A DNA stretch of 7,501 nt from a bacterium (GTDB taxonomy: Bacteria; Babelota; Babeliae; Babelales; Chromulinivoraceae): assembly GCA_947377595.1 (NCBI GenBank), contig CANCGK010000044.1:1-7501 (forward strand), given 5' to 3'. This document shows positions 1-5,232 of the stretch, piece after piece. Positions within the stretch are counted from its first letter, which is position 1, and every line of letters begins with the position of its first letter. The notes under the pieces were generated by a model, which searched no databases, was not told the DNA's origin, and saw nothing but the letters and a program-made list of their open reading frames with translations. A program made the translations under genes and the position numbers.

Positions 1-419
1 GCTCTGCAATGCAAATTCAAAAGTACAAAGACAAGCTATCTGGTCCACTGCTTGATCGTATCGATATCAAAGTAACGGTCAGCGCTGTAACTTACCAAGA
101 TGCACAAGCAACAAAAACAGTCGATGTTATTTCATCAGAAATATTACGCATCGGCGTTGCTCAAGCTTTAATGATGCAAGAACAAAGATTTAACACAAAA
201 AATAAAACAAATAGTATGATGAGCGCAAACGATGTTGAAATGTATTGTAAATTAACTGATGCCGCTCAATCTCTCTTAAAAACTGCTTTTGAAAAATTAA
301 GCATGAGTATGCGTGGCTACCACAAAACATTAAAAGTTGCTCGAACAATTGCTGACATCGATCAATCAGAATTGATCGACGTAAAGCACATCCAAGAAGC
401 AATTATGTATAAATCTTAA
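1..419 (+). CDS. comM: ComM/YifB-family AAA+ ATPase (Mg-chelatase-like), C-terminal part only
   Basis: This is the 3' end of a gene that starts before the window; the first whole codon is at position 3. The frame reads through from Ser-Ala-Met-Gln-Ile-Gln with no start-like context, so the ATG at 9 is internal. The stretch LSGPLLDRIDI (from base 36) is the hallmark that follows the Cys-rich segment in ComM/YifB proteins. The end matches the family's C-terminal helical domain: 'LSMSMRGYHKTLKVARTIAD' followed by a segment ending EAIMYK, close to the usual LS-RAYHR-LRVARTIADL pattern. Family members are hexameric DNA helicases; ComM promotes branch migration when incoming single-stranded DNA is integrated during natural transformation. 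The Walker motifs would lie upstream and cannot be seen. The stop is 16 bases before the next gene on the same strand, and no terminator is visible between them, so read-through into the two small genes downstream is likely. Confidence 0.88.
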   Translation, partial: SAMQIQKYKDKLSGPLLDRIDIKVTVSAVTYQDAQATKTVDVISSEILRIGVAQALMMQEQRFNTKNKTNSMMSANDVEMYCKLTDAAQSLLKTAFEKLSMSMRGYHKTLKVARTIADIDQSELIDVKHIQEAIMYKS

Positions 420-435
420 ACAATTATAGAAATTT

Positions 436-915
436 ATGAAAAAAATAATACTGACTCTCGCCTTAATTGTTTACTCATCAACGCCAATAACAGCCATGCG
501 GCAAAGAATGACAAAAGTTTATAATAATCTTTTTACTCAAGAAGAAGGACGAGTCGCTCCTGACTTACCCGATGATCAATTACCTCAAGCGATTTTAGTT
601 TCTGGCGATAATCCAGTTTATATACCTAGAGCCGAAACAATAGCGGTTGCAGCTATAACACCTGTGGCTGAAATAATAAATGTTGTTGCAACACCAACTA
701 CACCAAGAAATCAACGTCATAGTATTGTCGTCATATTAAATCAAAACGCAGAAGAAGTTCCTCGAGCAAGTGAAAATATGGTCGCCGCACCTAGATTTGC
801 CAGACGAATAGAACCTCTGGTGAGAGATAGATGGAGTCCAATAATAGACATGTTAAATACGCAAGAAATCACTCAGCCTGATGAAGACCGTCGTCAATGC
901 TGCTCAATTTCATAA
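436..915 (+). CDS. Small exported protein with C-terminal CaaX-like box (CSIS); function unknown
   Basis: A 159-residue protein that I do not recognise. Residues 1-20 form a Sec signal peptide: Lys-Lys at 2-3, a hydrophobic core ILTLALIVY, and probable cleavage after PITA. The mature part is polar and probably poorly ordered. It has an RVAPD motif at 39-43, a Val/Ala/Ile-rich stretch at about 68-86, and Arg-rich patches at 120-132 and 152-153. The only two cysteines are C155 and C156. The C-terminus is Cys-Cys-Ser-Ile-Ser, so C156 heads a CaaX box with X = Ser, the type favoured by eukaryotic farnesyltransferase. Bacteria do not have that enzyme, so the motif would act only inside a host; this is inference. 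The end also fits the Rab-like CCXXX pattern. The first ATG has no strong Shine-Dalgarno, but the signal peptide supports it. The gene lies 16 bases after the comM-like gene and 26 bases before a second protein of the same design. Confidence 0.8.
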   Translation: MKKIILTLALIVYSSTPITAMRQRMTKVYNNLFTQEEGRVAPDLPDDQLPQAILVSGDNPVYIPRAETIAVAAITPVAEIINVVATPTTPRNQRHSIVVILNQNAEEVPRASENMVAAPRFARRIEPLVRDRWSPIIDMLNTQEITQPDEDRRQCCSIS

Positions 916-932
916 CCATTAAAAAAAGTATG

Positions 933-936
933 AAGG
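933..936 (+). promoter_or_regulatory. Shine-Dalgarno AAGG fixing the start of the second small gene
   Basis: AAGG lies five bases before the ATG at 942. The longer reading frame could begin at 897 (inside the previous gene) or at 930, but neither has a comparable site. Starting at 942 puts Met-Asn-Lys-Lys directly before a hydrophobic core, as a signal peptide requires. Confidence 0.6.
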
Positions 937-941
937 TCTTT

Positions 942-1346
942 ATGAACAAAAAATTATTTCAGATATTTTTTTACAGTATCTTAAGTCTCATAACTATAGA
1001 TATCAAAGCATCAGGATCAAATGCAATTGAATCTGAAAAAACATTTGTAGAAGAATATACTCCAGCACATCAAACGCCTGAGCAAGATCAATCAACTCCA
1101 AGACTCCATGTCAGTAATGCCATAAACCCTCAAACAACTACTGTAACATCAAGAAGATGGAGGAGAAATAGCGCAAGAGTTGCACCAGATTCATCAATGT
1201 ACACACGAGGGAATCTTCCACTCAATTTAAATGATTTACCCTTTGAAGATCCTAGAGCAAGGCTAGCCCGAATAAGAGAAGTCAATGAAAATGCTCAAAG
1301 ACTACGCGATACACCTAACATTGATTGTAATTGCACAGTATCATAA
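942..1346 (+). CDS. Small exported protein with C-terminal CaaX-like box (CTVS); function unknown
   Basis: A 134-residue protein from the preferred ATG at 942; 149 residues if started at 897. Residues 1-23 look like a Sec signal peptide (MNKK, then LFQIFFYSILSLI, cleavage near IKA/SG). The mature chain is polar, rich in Thr, Pro, Asn and Arg, with a strongly basic patch SRRWRRNSAR at 70-79 that runs into RVAPD at 79-83. An Arg-rich, probably helical segment follows at about 104-122. The only cysteines are C129 and C131, in the final six residues Cys-Asn-Cys-Thr-Val-Ser. C131 starts a CaaX box with Val at a2 and Ser at X. C129 sits where H-Ras-type tails carry an extra acylated cysteine. RVAPD and the C-terminal design are shared with the gene just upstream, suggesting a diverged tandem pair. 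No known domain is recognised. Host prenylation after delivery into a eukaryotic cell is a hypothesis; the motif itself is directly visible. Confidence 0.8.
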   Translation: MNKKLFQIFFYSILSLITIDIKASGSNAIESEKTFVEEYTPAHQTPEQDQSTPRLHVSNAINPQTTTVTSRRWRRNSARVAPDSSMYTRGNLPLNLNDLPFEDPRARLARIREVNENAQRLRDTPNIDCNCTVS

Positions 1347-1360
1347 CAAGATAACATTCT

Positions 1361-1397
1361 CATATTCTTTACGAATTGTAACAATCAAAAGAATATG
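1361..1397 (+). terminator. Hairpin after the small-gene pair, possible weak terminator
   Basis: CATATTCTTT (1361-1370) pairs perfectly with AAAGAATATG (1388-1397). Inside it ATTG (1375-1378) pairs with CAAT (1382-1385) around a TAA loop. It begins 14 bases after the stop of the second small gene, the right place for 3' end formation, but the stem is AT-rich and no T-run follows. It could instead be an mRNA 3' stabiliser. Confidence 0.35.
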
Positions 1398-1408
1398 TTG
1401 ATATAAGT

Positions 1409-1437
1409 TTGACATTCATCTTATTTGCTTGTATATT
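1409..1437 (+). promoter_or_regulatory. Sigma-70-type promoter of the initiator tRNA gene
   Basis: A perfect -35 box TTGACA (1409-1414) is followed after exactly 17 bases by TATATT (1432-1437), five of six matches to the -10 consensus. Transcription would begin near 1443-1445, giving a 5' leader of about 60 bases before the tRNA. It is the best-looking promoter in the window and serves a gene expected to be strongly expressed. Confidence 0.8.
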
Positions 1438-1505
1438 TAAATAGTAATGAAACGAAAGTTTAAAAGTTTCAAAGCATTTTAAATTATTGAAAATTAAAAA
1501 TATAT

Positions 1506-1582
<77 letters not shown>

Positions 1583-1587
1583 AATTT

Positions 1588-1623
1588 AAAAGAGTTATTC
1601 TAAATTAGAATAACTCTTTTTTT
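1588..1623 (+). terminator. Rho-independent terminator of tRNA-fMet
   Basis: AAAAGAGTTATTCTA at 1588-1602 is the reverse complement of TAGAATAACTCTTTT at 1606-1620, giving a stem of about 14-15 bp with a very small loop. It runs straight into a T-rich tract (1617-1629). It starts six bases after the tRNA CCA end. The A-run on the 5' side would also let it work on the opposite strand. Confidence 0.88.
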
Positions 1624-1645
1624 ATTTTTATGCTTTCTAAAAGAA

Positions 1646-1683
1646 ACTGTGGTTTTAACAAAATAATATGTTAAAACCACAGT
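1646..1683 (-). terminator. Terminator of the minus-strand ABC ATPase-murJ-APH operon
   Basis: ACTGTGGTTTTAACA (1646-1660) and TGTTAAAACCACAGT (1669-1683) form a perfect 15-bp stem with an 8-base loop. Read on the minus strand it lies 19 bases after the stop codon of the APH-like gene and is followed by the T-rich TTCTTTT. Together with the tRNA terminator it separates two convergent transcription units. Confidence 0.78.
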
Positions 1684-1702
1684 AGTTAAATCTCATACAA
1701 CA

Positions 1703-2653
1703 TTATGCAGTCAGTTCTGCAACTTTTTCTTGCACTTGATCTTTATGATGCCCACAATTCTGATCAGCACAATTATCATGAGTTGCTAAAAATTTACGCA
1801 ATGATTCAACAATTCGATGTAATGTTTTTTGTGCCATCTGAGCATTATCTTGCTTGCGATATCCAAAATATCGAGAGAATTCTGTAGCAAAATAATAACT
1901 ATAAATTTTTTCAGGATTTTCTGAAGTATTCGTCATTAAAGCATAAACAAAGGTTATAGCTTTTGAAAACTCTACAGGATTATTACGATGAATGCATAAA
2001 TCTAAAATTTTATCATCATAGGCAACATTCGTAAAATCAATAATTCCACGCAATTGACCAGTAATTGGATCAACAATAATATTATTCATACTAAAATTAT
2101 TATGAATCAACGCAAGCTGAGCTGGCTGAACTTGAGATTTTTCATACATTTTCATGATATTATTAAAAACTTCTAAAAGTTCTGGTGTATCTTGTAAATA
2201 ATGACTATGTTCTTCCAGCGTTGCTAAAGACCATGGCAAAGAAGATTTCATCAGTCCTAAAGATTGCGCTTGTTCTTCACTAAAAGCTGCATGCAATTGC
2301 ATTAAAAATTCAACGAGATCACAAATTAATTTTGAACGTTGCTTATTTCCATAACGGAAAAAAGCGTAAGAAATTAAGGGACTGCCTGCAATTTTTTTAT
2401 ACACTAAAAAATTTTCTTCATAATACAAAGGTTCAGGAATTTGTGTTAAAATTTTTCCTTGCAATGCTTTAAGCATTTTAACTTCATGATCTAAAGCCGT
2501 AACGCCTTCTTGCGTTTTAGCACTTTTACACATCCATGTATGATTAATTTCTAAAACATCAAAATCTGTTCCTTGGCGCTCTTGAACAAATTTAATTTTT
2601 TCTTGCGGAAACTGTTTTTTAAAAAGCTCTACGCGAGCATCAATTGTCAACAT
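1703..2653 (-). CDS. Aminoglycoside phosphotransferase-fold (APH) protein, possible pseudokinase
   Basis: A 316-residue protein of the APH/choline-kinase-like fold. The N-lobe shows QGTDFDVLEIN (27-37) where the family has its glycine-containing nucleotide loop, a candidate ATP lysine K43, and helix-C glutamate E57 in DHEVKMLKAL. The hinge is IPEPLYYEENFLVYKKIAG (72-90). In the C-lobe the catalytic loop reads HNNFSMNN (184-191), where active members have His-Gly-Asp-x-x-x-x-Asn. The catalytic Asp is therefore Asn186, while the metal-binding N191 and D206 (GIIDF) remain. A single G-to-A change (GAT to AAT) would explain it. The protein may be inactive, a nucleotide-binding regulator, or unusual in mechanism. 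Family members phosphorylate small alcohols and sugars; the substrate cannot be told here. The tail has a Cys/His cluster (H292, C295, C300, H302, H303). The ATG has a GAGGG ribosome site, and the gene lies 33 bases after murJ, so the two are probably co-transcribed. Confidence 0.82.
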   Translation of the reverse strand: MLTIDARVELFKKQFPQEKIKFVQERQGTDFDVLEINHTWMCKSAKTQEGVTALDHEVKMLKALQGKILTQIPEPLYYEENFLVYKKIAGSPLISYAFFRYGNKQRSKLICDLVEFLMQLHAAFSEEQAQSLGLMKSSLPWSLATLEEHSHYLQDTPELLEVFNNIMKMYEKSQVQPAQLALIHNNFSMNNIIVDPITGQLRGIIDFTNVAYDDKILDLCIHRNNPVEFSKAITFVYALMTNTSENPEKIYSYYFATEFSRYFGYRKQDNAQMAQKTLHRIVESLRKFLATHDNCADQNCGHHKDQVQEKVAELTA

Positions 2654-2686
2654 ATACCCTCATTAACGTATAATTATTTTATGCTT

Positions 2687-4270
2687 TTACTCAAGATAAG
2701 AAAAAGATACTCCAAAAAACTTTCTTGTTTTATAGATTATAAAAAAGAAGATAGCAGTCAATGGCCCAAACCACAACCAATATCCAAAACTATGCAAGAA
2801 AAAACGAGTATCTAAAATAATCGAAAACAACCAAATATCACAGACATAATACAAAGAGCTTGTTGCTATTAAACTAGATATACTCATGGCTACACTTATA
2901 AATATAATACCTAAAAGACAAAGTTGTATCAGATAGTTTTTTAACAAACGCCAAACCTGCGCTGCATGAAAATTAATATTAAAATAATAAGCCAAAATTA
3001 AAATAAACATAACAATGCGCAATCCTGCAGATATCGAAGTTGCTAAAGCAAGTCCCATACCGCCATACAAACTCATTAATATACGATTCATAAAAAAATT
3101 CATAGCAATCGTTGCACAAGCCACTGCTGTTGCAATGCCTGTTGATTGTAACGCATAAAAAGCATTTAATAAAATTTTTTCTAAAGCAAAAAACACAAGC
3201 CCTCCTGCATAAGCATTCATATTCCATTGAGCTTGCACAACATGATACATCGTAAATTTGCTCGAAAAAAACATAGTTTCAAAAATTTCTCGTGAAGAAA
3301 ATATCATAACAATTGTAATCGGTAGCATCATCCATGTAACAAGTTTAATAGCTTCTGCAAGATAGACCCCTAACTCTTGCTTGCTATGACCAATTTTAGA
3401 AAATTGAGGCAACAAAACAATCGAAAGTGATGTTGCAATAACACCTAAAGGAATGTTCACTAACTGATATGCACAGCGTAACAATGAAATAGTACCACTT
3501 GGCAAATAGGATGCAAAAGCAGAATCAATCCAAAAATTAATTTCCCCAATACCCACACTTAATATGCAGGGCAGCAATTGCAACATGACATACAAAAAAC
3601 CCTTCCAGGTCGATTGATGCGGTAGTAAAATTTTAAAATTATACATCCAACAAACAACAACATGTACCGAAAAATTTAATGCTGATGCAGCAATCCAGCT
3701 CCAACATAAATTTTCAACCGACCACGAAAAATATAAACCTAACCCCAAGCAAATAACATACAAAAAATTTAAAACCGCAGGAGCTAATCCTGGTAATAAA
3801 AATCTGTTGGTTGCTTGTAATGCTGCAGAAAGAACTGCACTGGAAGATAAAAACAAAATAAAAGGAGCTAAAATTTTTAAAAAACGAACACTTGCAAGCA
3901 ACTGCTCTTGTGATGCTCCTGGCGCCATTTGATAGACAATAACATCTGCATACCAACAAATGCCAATAACGATTAAGCCAATTAACAATTCAATCATAAC
4001 AAATGATAATGACAATAACCGATCAACTCCAGACATACCCTCTTTTTGATCTGCTCGAATTAATGCAGGCACTAAAACTGATGACAACGCTCCTTCTGCA
4101 AATACCTTTCGCAAAGAAGTTGGTACGCGTAATGCTAAAAAAAATGCATCGGAGATAACTCCAACGCCCAAAAATTGCATGGTTAAAATTTCTCGAAAAT
4201 AAGCAAAAAAACGACTCAACAAGGTCGAAGAACCTATTCCTAAAGCTTTTTTAATAATCGAACGTGACAT
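2687..4270 (-). CDS. murJ: Lipid II flippase MurJ (MviN), MOP superfamily
   Basis: A 527-residue polytopic inner-membrane protein, the usual MurJ length, expected to have 14 transmembrane helices. MurJ moves the peptidoglycan precursor lipid II from the cytoplasmic to the outer face of the membrane. The N-terminus is diagnostic: SRFFAYFRE (19-27), SDAFFLALRVP (40-50) and SLRKVFAEGALS (52-63). R20, R26 and R54 match the E. coli cavity arginines R18, R24 and R52. Helix 8 aligns without gaps to E. coli (SGTISLLRCAYQLVNIP, 258-274), but the essential R270 position is Gln269, the preceding Asp is Tyr268 and the Glu three residues on is Asn272. An arginine (R265) appears one helical turn earlier. 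The start is ATG with AAGGA eight bases upstream. The gene follows the ABC ATPase gene after 82 bases and precedes the APH-like gene, all on the same strand. Confidence 0.95.
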   Translation of the reverse strand: MSRSIIKKALGIGSSTLLSRFFAYFREILTMQFLGVGVISDAFFLALRVPTSLRKVFAEGALSSVLVPALIRADQKEGMSGVDRLLSLSFVMIELLIGLIVIGICWYADVIVYQMAPGASQEQLLASVRFLKILAPFILFLSSSAVLSAALQATNRFLLPGLAPAVLNFLYVICLGLGLYFSWSVENLCWSWIAASALNFSVHVVVCWMYNFKILLPHQSTWKGFLYVMLQLLPCILSVGIGEINFWIDSAFASYLPSGTISLLRCAYQLVNIPLGVIATSLSIVLLPQFSKIGHSKQELGVYLAEAIKLVTWMMLPITIVMIFSSREIFETMFFSSKFTMYHVVQAQWNMNAYAGGLVFFALEKILLNAFYALQSTGIATAVACATIAMNFFMNRILMSLYGGMGLALATSISAGLRIVMFILILAYYFNINFHAAQVWRLLKNYLIQLCLLGIIFISVAMSISSLIATSSLYYVCDIWLFSIILDTRFFLHSFGYWLWFGPLTAIFFFIIYKTRKFFGVSFSYLE

Positions 4271-4303
4271 GCAAAATATCCTTGTTAAAAATCATAAACC
4301 GAT

Positions 4304-4332
4304 ACGATATATTTGATTACAACCTTCATCAA
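4304..4332 (-). promoter_or_regulatory. Possible weak internal promoter for murJ
   Basis: In the 82-base gap between the ABC ATPase gene and murJ, the minus strand reads TTGATG (4332-4327), 17 bases, then TATCGT (4309-4304). Each box matches consensus at four of six bases with ideal spacing. In AT-rich DNA this is weak evidence; murJ may simply be read from upstream. Confidence 0.25.
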
Positions 4333-4352
4333 CTCTTCATTTTTTTATAAAA

Positions 4353-5030
4353 TTACTGCATAACTAATTTTTTATGTTCAACTATAATTTTATGCTCCAT
4401 AAGCTGCGCAATCTTTTGACTGTGCGTGCTGACAATAAGACCCATGCCATATTTTTTATGATAATGTAACAATAAATCAATCACTTGTTGCGCAGAAAAT
4501 TCATCTAAATTACCTGTTGGCTCATCAACCAATATAAATTCTGGCACAACAAAAATAGCTCGTAAAATTGCAACTCGCTGCTGCTGCCCTCCAGATAACA
4601 TGCCAGGATATGCATAAGCTTTATCAGCCATACCAACTTCTTCTAAAAGTTGCTGTGCTCGCTGATAACTATCTTGATGAACCATACCTGCTAAAATTGC
4701 TTTTAACATCACATTTTCTAATACTGTCAATTCTGCAAACAATGCCGCTTGTTGAAAAACTAAGCTGATATTTTTGGCAAAAAATTGTTCTGTTCTTTGT
4801 GCAGAAAAAGATTGTATAGCAACGCCACCTACAAAAATATCTCCTGTAGTTGGGGTATCAATCCCTGCAAGCAAATGAATTGCAGTCGACTTGCCACTGC
4901 CAGATGCTCCCATGATTGCATAAGAAGATCCTTGTAAAAATGTAATCGAGACATCATCAAAAACAGTCGCTATTATACCTAATTGCTCAAAAGATTTACT
5001 AACATGACGCATAGATAATTGCAAATTCAA
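4353..5030 (-). CDS. ABC transporter ATPase of the LolD/MacB/FtsE type
   Basis: A complete 225-residue nucleotide-binding subunit, normal length for this group. Motifs in order: Walker A GASGSGKST (41-49), Q-loop FQQ (92-94), signature LSGGQQQR (145-152), Walker B FILVDE (165-170), D-loop NLDE (174-177) and switch His203 in STHS. HLLAGIDTPTTGDI after Walker A and VDEPTGNLD are typical of the LolD/MacB/FtsE branch, which drives mechanical transmembrane work. LolD with LolC/E releases lipoproteins from the inner membrane, MacB exports substrates and FtsE acts in division. No partner permease is in the window, so the assignment stays at family level; LolD is plausible because the gene is beside murJ. 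All catalytic residues are present. The start is TTG at 5030, supported by AGGA six bases upstream; the in-frame ATG at 5012 has no such site. It appears to be the first gene of the minus-strand operon. Confidence 0.9.
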   Translation of the reverse strand: MNLQLSMRHVSKSFEQLGIIATVFDDVSITFLQGSSYAIMGASGSGKSTAIHLLAGIDTPTTGDIFVGGVAIQSFSAQRTEQFFAKNISLVFQQAALFAELTVLENVMLKAILAGMVHQDSYQRAQQLLEEVGMADKAYAYPGMLSGGQQQRVAILRAIFVVPEFILVDEPTGNLDEFSAQQVIDLLLHYHKKYGMGLIVSTHSQKIAQLMEHKIIVEHKKLVMQ

Positions 5031-5036
5031 TGCATT

Positions 5037-5040
5037 TCCT
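5037..5040 (-). promoter_or_regulatory. Shine-Dalgarno AGGA selecting a TTG start for the ABC ATPase
   Basis: On the minus strand AGGA (5040-5037) is six bases before TTG (5030-5028), an ideal distance. An ATG at 5035-5033 is too close to the site and opens only a two-codon frame (ATG CAT TGA), whose TGA overlaps the TTG start. This makes TTG the likely initiator. Confidence 0.55.
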
Positions 5041-5077
5041 ACTTAAAAAAATATTTTAAAACACTTGATAATTCTAA

Positions 5078-5107
5078 CTATTTTTAAATTTTTCGCATTA
5101 AAAATAG
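5078..5107. other. AT-rich inverted repeat in the divergent intergenic region
   Basis: CTATTTTTAA (5078-5087) and TTAAAAATAG (5098-5107) form a perfect 10-bp inverted repeat around a 10-base spacer, midway between two divergently transcribed genes. It could be a regulator-binding site or an RNA hairpin, but in DNA this rich in A and T it may be chance. I found nothing else of note in 5031-5232 except the possible promoter at 5136-5162. Confidence 0.3.
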
Positions 5108-5135
5108 CAAGCCGCAGGCAAGATGTATAAAATTC

Positions 5136-5162
5136 TTGAATTTCTCACGATGAAAATATGAT
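5136..5162 (+). promoter_or_regulatory. Possible promoter of the large exported-protein gene
   Basis: TTGAAT (5136-5141) and TATGAT (5157-5162, five of six matches to the -10 consensus) lie 15 bases apart, a little short of ideal, about 70 bases before the ATG at 5233. This is the best pair in the region on the plus strand. No equally good candidate was found on the minus strand for the ABC ATPase gene. Confidence 0.35.
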
Positions 5163-5232
5163 ATTAACTGCATCTTTATAATCTACGTTGCAAGAGTTAA
5201 GACTCGAGCATATTTTCGAAAGCAATAAAATC

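Noticed and set aside
897..941. A longer form of the second small protein starting at 897 or 930
   Set aside because: It would place polar, basic residues before the signal peptide and has no suitable ribosome site; ATG 942 has AAGG five bases upstream.
436..1346. The small proteins considered as bacterial lipoproteins or toxin-antitoxin proteins
   Set aside because: There is no lipobox cysteine after either signal peptide, since the cysteines are only at the far C-terminus, and both proteins have export signals unlike typical toxin-antitoxin pairs.
1583..1702. The two strong inverted repeats considered as mobile-element ends or a CRISPR-like repeat
   Set aside because: Their sequences are unrelated to each other, there is no transposase or target duplication, and both sit exactly where terminators of convergent units are expected.
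2979..3227. A Cys-rich 82-residue minus-strand frame, and a similar 81-residue one at 3714-3959
   Set aside because: Both lie inside murJ on the same strand in another frame; the murJ frame is intact and matches its family throughout.
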